A DNA stretch of 64,000 bases from an uncultured Flavobacteriales bacterium (GTDB taxonomy: Bacteria > Bacteroidota > Bacteroidia > Flavobacteriales_D > Parvicellaceae). A program made the translations under genes and the position numbers. The DNA lies in contig CALSMU010000001.1 in assembly GCA_943787535.1 (NCBI GenBank), forward strand, positions 1 through 64,000, read 5' to 3'. How positions within the stretch are numbered: the first letter of the stretch is position 1; each line of letters starts with the position of its first letter. The notes under the pieces were generated by a model that did not search any database, was not told the origin of the DNA, and saw only the letters and a list, made by a program, of their open reading frames with translations. Below, piece after piece: positions 45,225 through 53,406 of this stretch.

Positions 45225-47471
45225 ATGAGTGAAGAAACTGCAAATAACGAAAATTTAGAACGAAGCGAACAAGGAGAAATGTTCGGACACCCTAAAGGAC
45301 TATTTTATTTATTTTTCGCTGAAATGTGGGAACGTTTTAGTTTCTATGGAATGAGAGCCTTATTGGTTCTGTATTTATCGACTCAACTCTTTAAAGATTT
45401 GATGAACGGTGAAGAGGTTGCATTCTCTATTTATGCAGCCTATGGGGCTCTGGTTTACTTTACTCCAGCAATTGGAGGAATGCTTGCCGATAGAATAATT
45501 GGGAAGAAAAACTCTGTGATGCTAGGTGGAATTTTGATGTGTATTGGACACTTTACCATGGCATTTGAAAGCGAATCCATATTCTTTTTATCATTAGGTT
45601 TATTAATTATTGGTAATGGATTTTTTAAACCAAACATTTCTACATTGGTTGGAAACCTCTACAACGAAGGTGATAAAAGAAGAGATGCCGGTTTTACGAT
45701 ATTTTACATGGGCATTAACCTTGGTGCATTCCTTTCTCCATTGGTATGTGGATGGTTAGGGCATTCGTATGGATGGCATTATGGTTTTGCTGCTGCGGGT
45801 ATTGGAATGTTGGCCGGAATTGTTGTATTTTGGAGAGGAGACAGAAAAAATGTTTTTGGAGATCAAGGGCATCAACCAGCTCCTTATAACGAAAAAAAAT
45901 ACGGTGGATTTAATATTCTTGTTTGGATTTATGCAGCAGCTTTTGCTTCAGTGCCTGTATTTGCATTTTTAGTAAACAAAAGTGAAATTGAAGTTCCTTT
46001 TGTACATCTAAAATTGATGGAATTCTTACTTTGGTCTCTATTGAGTTTAGTTATTATCTACTTAGTTTATTTGTCTGCTACTAAGTTAAAAAAGTCAGAT
46101 ATTAAAAAGCTAGGAGCTATTATAGTTCTAACTTTCTTTATCACAATATTCTGGTCTTTCTTTGAGCAAGCTGGATCATCATTAACATTATTTGCTGAGA
46201 AAAATGTTGATCTCGTTCTATTAAATGCGGCGCAAACCAATTCGATAAATGCAGGTTATATTATCTTACTAGCTGTTCCATTTTCTATGATGTGGGTATG
46301 GTTAGATAAAAAACGAAAAAACCCGAATACAACTATTAAGTTTGGTTTAGGAATATTGCAACTAGGAATAGGGTTTTTAATTTTTGCAATGAGTGCTCCA
46401 TATATGGGTACAACTGGATTAGTACCAATGATGTTCTTAATGTTAGGATATTTATTAATTACAACTGGAGAGCTTTTCGCTTCGCCTATAGGCCTATCTA
46501 AAGTTACTGAGTTATCTCCTGCTTTTCTAGTATCTTTTATGATGGGGGTTTGGTTTTTATCTTCATCATTTGCGCATCATATATCCGGAGTTATTGCCAA
46601 AATGACGATTCCTGCTGTTAGTGAGACAGAGTATGTACAAGAAGATAACTTGTTTTTCAATTTTGCCACTTGGGCTTCAGGGTGTGATCAAAATGCCGTA
46701 GGGAAGTTTAGTTATGAATACGACAAGGCGCATGGTGCTATTGTAGACACAAATATACATTGGAAAAGTGTTTCTATTGAATCAAATGGAAGCACTACCG
46801 TTTTAAAGAATGAAACATTTGATGCTATTTCAAAATACACAGACTCATTAACTGCAGCTGAAATAGACTTCAAAGCACCAGATACTCTATATACTATAAA
46901 CAATGACCGATTGAAATATCCAGAGACCGCTCAATTAGTAGCTTATAATAAAACATTTGATTTAATGGATAATGTGAATGAATCTTGGATAGCAGCGAAA
47001 GGACCAATAGTTGAAGCTTCAGATAAGATAACTCCAACCTTGACAAAGCTTAATAGTTTTGTAGAAAGAAATTTGATTTTAGACTATCATCGCTACAATC
47101 AAGTTTTCCAAGAGAAAGCGAATATGCCTTCTTTTGAAGAGGCATATGATTTATTAAGTGGAAAAGATACAACGCTAACCGCAGAGGAAAGAAAGCATGA
47201 ATTAGAGAAGGTTACCCAAAAATGGAAATCGAAAGCAGAAAAATTAATTGCTCTAGAAATTGCAATGAAAAAAGAAAATCCAGAATGGGCTAAGGCTGCA
47301 TTCCAATTTAACTCGGCATTAGAAAATCATAAGAGGCAAGTAGCTCCAATTAGAGGTCTTGCAACCTATGCTAAAATCTTTGCTCAAATAGCATTAATTT
47401 CTTTCATGTTTGCTATACTGGCATTTATTGTTTCTCCGATAATGAAAAAATGGATGCAAGGTATTAAATAA
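45225..47471 (+). CDS. POT-family proton-coupled peptide transporter with large insertion
   Basis: 748 residues, against about 500 for typical bacterial members. The N-terminal ExxER motif is EMWERFSFYGMRALLVLYL, followed by GGMLADRIIGKK and the PTR2 signature FTIFYMGINLGAFLSPLVCG. About twelve membrane spans are visible. Residues about 461-712 form a hydrophilic helical insertion before the last span (LISFMFAILAFIVSPIMKKW). POT proteins import di- and tripeptides with protons across the inner membrane. The divergent neighbour is an M1 peptidase, consistent with peptide use. A bidirectional terminator follows. Confidence 0.92.
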   Translation: MSEETANNENLERSEQGEMFGHPKGLFYLFFAEMWERFSFYGMRALLVLYLSTQLFKDLMNGEEVAFSIYAAYGALVYFTPAIGGMLADRIIGKKNSVMLGGILMCIGHFTMAFESESIFFLSLGLLIIGNGFFKPNISTLVGNLYNEGDKRRDAGFTIFYMGINLGAFLSPLVCGWLGHSYGWHYGFAAAGIGMLAGIVVFWRGDRKNVFGDQGHQPAPYNEKKYGGFNILVWIYAAAFASVPVFAFLVNKSEIEVPFVHLKLMEFLLWSLLSLVIIYLVYLSATKLKKSDIKKLGAIIVLTFFITIFWSFFEQAGSSLTLFAEKNVDLVLLNAAQTNSINAGYIILLAVPFSMMWVWLDKKRKNPNTTIKFGLGILQLGIGFLIFAMSAPYMGTTGLVPMMFLMLGYLLITTGELFASPIGLSKVTELSPAFLVSFMMGVWFLSSSFAHHISGVIAKMTIPAVSETEYVQEDNLFFNFATWASGCDQNAVGKFSYEYDKAHGAIVDTNIHWKSVSIESNGSTTVLKNETFDAISKYTDSLTAAEIDFKAPDTLYTINNDRLKYPETAQLVAYNKTFDLMDNVNESWIAAKGPIVEASDKITPTLTKLNSFVERNLILDYHRYNQVFQEKANMPSFEEAYDLLSGKDTTLTAEERKHELEKVTQKWKSKAEKLIALEIAMKKENPEWAKAAFQFNSALENHKRQVAPIRGLATYAKIFAQIALISFMFAILAFIVSPIMKKWMQGIK

Positions 47472-47491
47472 CTCTATTTTTCATCCCAATT

Positions 47492-47524
47492 AAAAAAAGC
47501 CACATCATTGATGTGGCTTTTTTT
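47492..47524. terminator. Bidirectional terminator between transporter and oxidase genes
   Basis: AAAAAAAGCCACATC pairs with GATGTGGCTTTTTTT around a short loop, with A and T tracts on both sides. It serves the plus-strand transporter and touches the stop codon of the minus-strand oxidase. Confidence 0.9.
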
Positions 47525-48927
47525 ATGTAAATATTTTTCCTGGATTAAGGATTCCTTTTGGATCAAAGAGCTTCTTTATTCCCTTCATCAATTCTAATTC
47601 TACTTTTGTGAAAGCAATGTCCATATATTGTTTCTGAACATAACCAATTCCATGTTCTCCAGAAAGCGTACCTCCCAAGGCGACTGTTAGTTCAAATAAC
47701 TCTCTAATCCCTTTCGTTAATTCATTGTTCCATGCAGCGTCGTTCATATCCCCTTTAATAATATTGATATGAAGATTCCCATCACCCGCATGTCCATAGC
47801 AAATAGATTTGAAGCCATACCTATTCCCTATCTCCTTTACACCTTTTAGCAATTGAGGAAGTTGATATCTCGGCACCACGGTATCTTCTTCTTTGTATAT
47901 CGAAGTAGCTTTAACAGCTTCGCCTACCCGTCTTCTTAAAAACCATAGTGCTTCCTTTTGTGCTTCTGTTTCGGCAAACATTATTTCACCACATTCTAAT
48001 GCTTCAACTACCGAGGCAATCACCTCACATTCTTTAAATAAGACCTCCGTATCGTTTCCATCCACTTCAATAAGCAAATGTGCTTGTTCATTATCCTTTA
48101 ATTTAATAGGACTTTCTTTTGTAAAGTCCATCGTATACTGTATTGCATCTCTTTCCATAAACTCCAAAGCTGAAGGTGTAATTCCAGCCTTAAATATTGC
48201 AGAAACTGCCTGACAAGCTTTCTCTGCTGATGAAAAAGGAACTAACATTAACATATTGCGCTTTGGGCAAGGAATTAGCTTAAGAGTAGCTTGGGTAACT
48301 ATTCCCAAAGTCCCTTCACTACCTACCATTAATTGAGTAAGGTTATATCCAGTTGAGTTTTTCAAGGTATTAGCACCTGTTTCTATTACTTCTCCATTTG
48401 GCAATACCACTTCAAGATTGAGCACAAAATCTTTTGTTACACCATATTTTAATGCACGAGGTCCCCCTGAATTTTCGGCAATATTGCCCCCTATGAAACA
48501 AGTTCCCCTGCTAGCTGGATCTGGAGCATAATACAATCCTTTTTCTTGAACAGCTTCTTGCAATTCTTGTGTAATAACGCCACTTTGCGTAACTACCTGA
48601 AGTTATCTTCGATCAATTTCAATGATTTCTATTAAACCTTTCCATTGAAAGTGACATCCCTCCATGAACACACAAAGCACCCCCACTCAGCCCCGTTCTT
48701 GCACCACAAGGAGTAACCGGAATGTTGTACTTAGATGCTAGTTTCATTATATCGCATACTTGATTTGTATTTGCTGGTTTAACTACAACTTCTGGCGGGA
48801 AATTTAGATCCTCCGTTTCATCGTGGCAATAATCTTCTAAACGGGGTTTTTCAGTAAAGCAATAATTATCTCCTACAACATTTATTAGTTCCTGCTTAAT
48901 TTCTAATGTTATAATACTGAATTTCAT
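47523..48927 (-). pseudogene. FAD-linked oxidase (GlcD / D-lactate dehydrogenase type), frameshifted
   Basis: Two frames belong to one gene. The first (48927 to about 48619) has the FAD-binding start PPEVVVKPANTNQVCDIMKLA and PCGARTGLSGGALCVHGG. The second (about 48595 to 47523) has RGTCFIGGNIAENSGGPRALKYG and the C-terminal GHAGDGNLHINII and GEHGIGYVQKQYM. Between them, an extra A, an extra C and a missing T within about 40 bases must be assumed to recover ...RFNRIIEIDEDNFQVVTQSG. The net shift is +1 and the corrected length of about 467 is normal for glycolate or D-lactate oxidases. It is either a recently broken gene or a low-quality stretch. Confidence 0.83.
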
Positions 48928-49022
48928 TCCGTTTGATTATTATTTTTATCCTTTAGATAAAGCTAAAAAAGGTTTCGAATAACAAAGCTAAAAATATTCT
49001 TTTATTTTTTTTTATTCCGAAC

Positions 49023-49052
49023 TTGTGAAATTAAATAATGCTAGTATATTTG
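49023..49052 (+). promoter_or_regulatory. tRNA-Lys promoter
   Basis: A -33-like TTG at 49023-49025 and a perfect TATATTTG at 49045-49052 are spaced by 19 bases, 40 bases before the mature tRNA. Confidence 0.65.
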
Positions 49053-49092
49053 CAGCCGCTAGCAGAAATCCGTTAGATGATGTATGACATCC

Positions 49093-49165
49093 GATTCAGT
49101 AGCTCAGCTGGTAGAGCACATCCCTTTTAAGGATGGGGTCCTGGGTTCGAACCCCAGCTGAATCA
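49093..49165 (+). tRNA. tRNA-Lys(TTT)
   Basis: The 73-base gene folds fully: acceptor GATTCAG/CTGAATC, D stem GCTC/GAGC, anticodon stem CATCC/GGATG with loop CTTTTAA (anticodon TTT), and T arm CTGGG-TTCGAAC-CCCAG. The discriminator base is A. CCA is not encoded. Confidence 0.97.
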
Positions 49166-49213
49166 CAAAAAGCCTTTCCATTCCGATAGTTTTCGGAAGG
49201 AGAGGCTTTTTTT
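49166..49213 (+). terminator. Terminator after tRNA-Lys
   Basis: A-tract, AGCCT...TTCCGA, loop, TCGGAA...AGGCT and a run of seven T residues form an imperfect hairpin directly after the tRNA. Confidence 0.75.
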
Positions 49214-49277
49214 GTATAGAGGTTTAGGAACATCCTTTATCACTTGCCTGTAAAATATTTATTATTATATTTATAGT

Positions 49278-49673
49278 ATGAACGCTATTTCAATACAAGC
49301 CACAGAGTCAACACCCACTATAAAATGTGATTTTGAAAATGAGCTTATTGAAATTTTAGGAAGGTCGATACCTGAAAATGCTACGGAGTTTTATTCTCCT
49401 TTAATTGAATGGGTAACAGACTTTGGTAACTCGGAGAAACAGAACCTTAAAATTATTTTTTTTCTGGACTATCTCAATTCCATTTCGTTTAAAATGATAT
49501 TCGAAATACTATTACTTACGGAAAAAATAAAGCAGGATGGCAAGAACGTATCAATTCTGTGGAAATATGATGAAGGTGATGAGCAAATACTAGACGAAGG
49601 ATCTTATTTTTCGTCTAAACTAGACATTCCTTTTTCATTTGAAGAAGTACCAGAAGAGGGTTCGCCTTTTTAA
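49278..49673 (+). CDS. SiaC-family (DUF1987) regulatory phosphoprotein, paralogue 2
   Basis: 131 residues. The pattern LGRSIPENATEFYSPLIEW followed by FFLDYLNSISFKMIFEI and WKYDEGDEQILDEG matches the paralogue at 37414 and the DUF1987/SiaC family. The residue aligned with the phosphorylated Thr68 of Pseudomonas SiaC is Ser68 here. It stands alone between the tRNA-Lys terminator and the tRNA-Leu promoter, with no kinase or phosphatase beside it; a SpoIIE-type phosphatase is encoded at 18378-20618. Its partner is unknown. Confidence 0.82.
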   Translation: MNAISIQATESTPTIKCDFENELIEILGRSIPENATEFYSPLIEWVTDFGNSEKQNLKIIFFLDYLNSISFKMIFEILLLTEKIKQDGKNVSILWKYDEGDEQILDEGSYFSSKLDIPFSFEEVPEEGSPF

Positions 49674-49695
49674 CTTCTAATTCCTTAACTATTTA

Positions 49696-49703
49696 TATAT
49701 TTG
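49696..49703 (+). promoter_or_regulatory. -7 promoter element of tRNA-Leu
   Basis: TATATTTG, a perfect match, ends seven bases before the mature tRNA 5' end, so the primary transcript would have almost no leader. Confidence 0.55.
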
Positions 49704-49710
49704 TAAGCCT

Positions 49711-49793
49711 ACCCACGTGCTGGAATTGGTAGACGGGCTACGTTGAGGTCGTAGTGCACTATGTGCGTGAGGGTTCGACTCCCTCCGTGGGTA
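49711..49793 (+). tRNA. tRNA-Leu(GAG)
   Basis: The 83-base class II tRNA has acceptor ACCCACG/CGTGGGT, anticodon stem CTACG/CGTAG with loop TTGAGGT (anticodon GAG), a long variable arm (TGCACTATGTGCGT) and T arm GAGGG-TTCGACT-CCCTC. Discriminator A; CCA is not encoded. Confidence 0.95.
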
Positions 49794-49796
49794 CAC

Positions 49797-49838
49797 AAAA
49801 ACCCTAATCAATATGAAAATCAGTTGATTAGGGTTTTT
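49797..49838 (+). terminator. Terminator after tRNA-Leu
   Basis: AAAAACCCTAATCAA (49797-49811) pairs perfectly with TTGATTAGGGTTTTT (49824-49838) around a 12-base loop. The T run ends the stem. Confidence 0.9.
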
Positions 49839-50068
49839 ATTTCAATGGCAATTCAAATATTCTGAAACACCCACTACTTTAATTATGGTTCTGAATAATC
49901 GCGCTCAAATCTCTGTCGTCAATTATTGAGTGATTGATCAAATTATGCACCAGCCCTTCAATCCCACTGTGCTACAAATCGCATTTTTATACATTTCTAG
50001 CTTTTTTTTAGTGATTTTTTCACAAAATTTGGATTATTATTGATTTATTTAAAATTTTGCATCTTATT

Positions 50069-50473
50069 ATGAAACATAACGTAATTATATTCTTTTTGAT
50101 TTGCTTATTTACCGCCTGTAAATCAGAAGACACCAAATCAGTCAAAACTACAGGATGCAACTGTGACAAACTTACTTTAGACCATTTATACAACCATTTC
50201 TATATTGAAAATCGAAAACTACCATATACTGGAATGTGCTATAAGTTAAATAAGAATGGGGACACTTTGGAGACAATAAATTACAACAAAGGAAAAGTTG
50301 AAGGGGTTTTAACCACATTTTATTCCTCTGGTAAAAAAAAATCAGAAACAACTTTCAAAAAGAATAAGTACCATGGAGATGCTAAACAGTGGGATGAAAA
50401 TGAAGTTTTGCTATTTCATGGCATCTATGACGATGGAGAATACGACACTACACTAATTGACAATAGACGATAA
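50069..50473 (+). CDS. Small MORN-like repeat lipoprotein
   Basis: 134 residues from the ATG at 50069, preferred over a TTG four codons earlier. The N-terminus MKHNVIIFFLICLFTACKSED ends in a lipobox. Residues about 50-130 show YNKGKVEGVLTTFYSSGKKKSETTFKKNKYHGDAKQWDENE, which fits the MORN_2/YwqK-like repeat in which each unit adds a YxNGKxxG hairpin. Function is unknown. Its 3' end overlaps the convergent ABC-F gene by 21 bases. Confidence 0.8.
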   Translation: MKHNVIIFFLICLFTACKSEDTKSVKTTGCNCDKLTLDHLYNHFYIENRKLPYTGMCYKLNKNGDTLETINYNKGKVEGVLTTFYSSGKKKSETTFKKNKYHGDAKQWDENEVLLFHGIYDDGEYDTTLIDNRR

Positions 50474-52381
50474 TCCTTCAATTTTTTCTGTAAGATCTTC
50501 CCATTCAATAATTAAATCATCTAATCGGTCTCTTTCCTTCTTAATCTTATCAAATAATTGGTTTGCTTCCTCATTAGAAGAATAATTCATTTCACCAACC
50601 TTAGCGTCAAGTTGCTTTACTTCAGCTTCTAGCGCTTCAATTTCGTGTTCGACTTTGGAAAACCGATTCTTAAACTTACGTAATTCGTTTTTCGCTTGTT
50701 TTTTCTCTTTATAAGAGTTTCCTACGTTCTTATTTTCTCCAGCTACCTTTTTACTTGGTGCAGCTTCTTCTATTTCGCTATTTAGATTATTCAAGAAATA
50801 ATTAACTTTTTCAAAATAAATACTGATTCCATGATTCTTTATATAATAAATTCTCTCTGTCAAATCATCTAAGAAGTCTCTATCATGAGAAACAAGTAAA
50901 AGCGTACCTGTATACTTTTTCAAGGCCTCCTTTAATACATCTTTAGAAACAATATCAAGATGATTCGTTGGTTCATCTAAGATTAAAAAATTATAGGGCT
51001 CTAACAATAATTTACACAATGCTAATCTAGTTTTTTCACCCCCGGATAGCACTTTTACTTTTTTCTCAACATCGCTATCTCTGAACAAAAAAGACCCTAA
51101 AATTGCTCTTACCTTTTTACGAACTTCTCCAACGGCTACATCATCAATAGTCTCTAAAACCGTTTTATCCCCATCTAGCTTAGTAGTTTCATCTTGAGCA
51201 AAATACCCGACACTTACATTATGCCCTAATTTCATCTCTCCTGAATAAGATGTATCTCCAACCAACATTTTTATTAGCGTAGACTTACCCATTCCATTTT
51301 TCCCAATCAATGCAATTTTCTCCCCTCTAGCAATCGTAAACTCAAGATTAGAAAATATTTTTTTATCGGTGAAATTCTTAGAAACAGTCTGTATTTCTGC
51401 AACAATCTTGCCCGACTGAATCGGTTCTGGAAATTTAAAAGCGAGAGCAGAAGAATCTACTTCATCAATTTCAATTTTATCCATTTTATCCAGTTTCTTA
51501 ATCAATGACTGGGCGAAAGAAGCTTTACTCGCTTTTGCTCTGAATTTATTAATTAATTTTTCTGTATCTTCAATTTCCTTCTGTTGATTTTTGTAAGCTG
51601 CATGCTGAAGAATTAATTCCTCTTCTCTTTTTACTAAGTACTTTGAGTAACTAAGCTTGTAATCATATACCTTTCCAGCATTAATTTCCATTGTTCTGGT
51701 AGTAATTGCATCCAAAAACATTCTATCATGTGATATTAGCACTATAGCTCCAGAAAATTTTTTCAAATAATTCTCCAACCATTGAATCGATTCAATATCA
51801 AGGTGATTTGTAGGCTCATCCAATAGTAAAACATCAGGGTTTTGAACAAGCAACTTAGCCAATTCTACTCGCATCTGCCAACCACCACTAAATTCATTGA
51901 AGGGTTTAAACAGTTCTGAAGAAGAAAAACCGAGTCCTTTAAGAATCACCTCAGCCTGCTCGCCAACACCTTGACCACCTTTTAAAAGAAACTCTTCGTT
52001 TAGTTCATTAATATCCGTTAATAACTGCATGTAAGATTCCGACTCGTAATCCTCTCTTGTAGCTAACTGGTGATTGATCTCCTCCAACTTCCTATCAATC
52101 TCAACTATTTCTTCGTTGGCAGCTTGCACCTCTTCTAAAACAGGACGCGTAGAAGAGGACATAATTTCCTGCGGCAAATAGCAAACTTTCGTTTCCTTTG
52201 CCACAGATAAGTTTCCCTCATCAATTTTAAACTCCCCGGTAATCAATTTAAGTAAAGTTGATTTACCTGCCCCATTTTTACCTGTTAGACCAATTTTATC
52301 AGCCTTAGTTATTTGAAAAGAGACATTTGAGTATAGCTCTTTCCCTCCAAGAAACAACGAAATTTTACCTGCTGAAATCAT
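50453..52381 (-). CDS. ABC-F family ATPase
   Basis: 642 residues with two ATP-binding cassettes and no membrane segment. Cassette 1: Walker A GKNGAGKSTLLK, signature FSGGWQMRVELAKLL, Walker B VLLLDEPTNHLD. Cassette 2: GKNGMGKSTLIK, LSGGEKTRLALCKLL, FLILDEPTNHLD. The linker between them and a C-terminal coiled coil (about 560-635) resemble Uup/YdiF-type translation factors, which act on the ribosome. It is not a transporter. It lies just downstream of the gldN terminator on the same strand and is likely transcribed separately. Confidence 0.94.
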   Translation of the reverse strand: MISAGKISLFLGGKELYSNVSFQITKADKIGLTGKNGAGKSTLLKLITGEFKIDEGNLSVAKETKVCYLPQEIMSSSTRPVLEEVQAANEEIVEIDRKLEEINHQLATREDYESESYMQLLTDINELNEEFLLKGGQGVGEQAEVILKGLGFSSSELFKPFNEFSGGWQMRVELAKLLVQNPDVLLLDEPTNHLDIESIQWLENYLKKFSGAIVLISHDRMFLDAITTRTMEINAGKVYDYKLSYSKYLVKREEELILQHAAYKNQQKEIEDTEKLINKFRAKASKASFAQSLIKKLDKMDKIEIDEVDSSALAFKFPEPIQSGKIVAEIQTVSKNFTDKKIFSNLEFTIARGEKIALIGKNGMGKSTLIKMLVGDTSYSGEMKLGHNVSVGYFAQDETTKLDGDKTVLETIDDVAVGEVRKKVRAILGSFLFRDSDVEKKVKVLSGGEKTRLALCKLLLEPYNFLILDEPTNHLDIVSKDVLKEALKKYTGTLLLVSHDRDFLDDLTERIYYIKNHGISIYFEKVNYFLNNLNSEIEEAAPSKKVAGENKNVGNSYKEKKQAKNELRKFKNRFSKVEHEIEALEAEVKQLDAKVGEMNYSSNEEANQLFDKIKKERDRLDDLIIEWEDLTEKIEGLSSIVN

Positions 52382-52393
52382 ATTCTATTGATA

Positions 52394-52427
52394 CAAAAAA
52401 AAATACCCACAGTTCCGCGGGTATTTC
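52394..52427 (-). terminator. Terminator of the porP-gldKLMN operon
   Basis: On the minus strand AAATACCC (52426-52419) pairs with GGGTATTT (52408-52401), with extra GC pairing inside, followed by a run of T residues. It lies 23 bases after the gldN stop. Confidence 0.85.
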
Positions 52428-52449
52428 AAACTAATTAAATAAGCGTTTT

Positions 52450-53388
52450 TTACAAATGCCAAACATCGTGTTCAATCTTAAACATCTCTTCTTTAATTTT
52501 TTCAGATTCCAGAAGAGCATCTAAACCATCCCAAACCTGATTGACTGGTCTGTCAAAAACATTTGTCTCCTTGTGAATGTAACTTGAAAACTGTCTTTTC
52601 CAGAATATATCATCAAAAGACATTCGCATAGCATCATTAGAAGAGTTGTAAACAAAAAAGTTTTGAAATACATAACGACATTCAGGAAAATATAACCAAA
52701 ATAAATTTTTAGGTCCCATTATGTCACCTGTTTCTTCATTTCTAAAATATACCACTGGTGAAATACCAATAATCCTTACATCCATAACAGACCTCTGTTT
52801 GTCAAAGAACCAATCTTCCTTAATCTCATAACGAATAATATCTCTAGACGTATAAGGCTCTGCAACACTATCGTATATTTGATCTCCATTATCATCATAA
52901 ACAAATTCATCTGTTTCCGGGTCAAGTCGTGCTACTTGCGCAACCGTTCCAAAAAACTCCTTCAAACGCTTTACAAAGTCTGGATCATTAATATTTCCGT
53001 TAGTTGGTTTAACTGGAAATCTAAACTTGTCATCAAAATCTGCGGTTAAATCATAGATAGTCAAACTACCCTCTTCGAAAACTCCATACCTAATTACATC
53101 AAACAAGGACATACGGTCCGCCATAGCCTCTTCCGGATAATATAGTGGATGATTCATTTTTTCACGTAAATCAATAGTTCTCCAAACACGCTTGGACCAC
53201 ATAACATCAGCTTCTCGCAAATGTGCATATTGAACAACTCTTTTAGTTGGTATATGTTCTTGCACATAAACCCCATCCAAAACACCTGAGGAGGACACCC
53301 CTGTACTAGGAAGTTGAGCCAATCCAGTTGTTGCGAAACCAATAAAAAATACCAGTTGCAAAGCGATTATTTTCATACATTTTGACAT
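52450..53388 (-). CDS. gldN: T9SS ring-associated protein GldN/PorN
   Basis: 312 residues with a signal peptide (MKIIALQLVFFIGFATTGLAQ). The motif set READVMWSKRVWRTIDLREKMNHPLYYP and the late IIGISPVVYF and FWLYFPECRYVF are characteristic of GldN/PorN. In the T9SS, PorN joins the periplasmic/outer-membrane ring formed by GldK/PorK. It is the last gene of the operon, 18 bases after gldM, and is followed by a terminator. No gldO paralogue is next to it, unlike in F. johnsoniae. Confidence 0.95.
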   Translation of the reverse strand: MSKCMKIIALQLVFFIGFATTGLAQLPSTGVSSSGVLDGVYVQEHIPTKRVVQYAHLREADVMWSKRVWRTIDLREKMNHPLYYPEEAMADRMSLFDVIRYGVFEEGSLTIYDLTADFDDKFRFPVKPTNGNINDPDFVKRLKEFFGTVAQVARLDPETDEFVYDDNGDQIYDSVAEPYTSRDIIRYEIKEDWFFDKQRSVMDVRIIGISPVVYFRNEETGDIMGPKNLFWLYFPECRYVFQNFFVYNSSNDAMRMSFDDIFWKRQFSSYIHKETNVFDRPVNQVWDGLDALLESEKIKEEMFKIEHDVWHL

Positions 53389-53406
53389 ACCAAATAGTTT
53401 TAGTTA

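Noticed and set aside
49093..49793. tRNA pair as an integration hotspot or genomic island edge
   Set aside because: No integrase, no direct repeat of the tRNA 3' end and no change in gene style were seen around the tRNAs.
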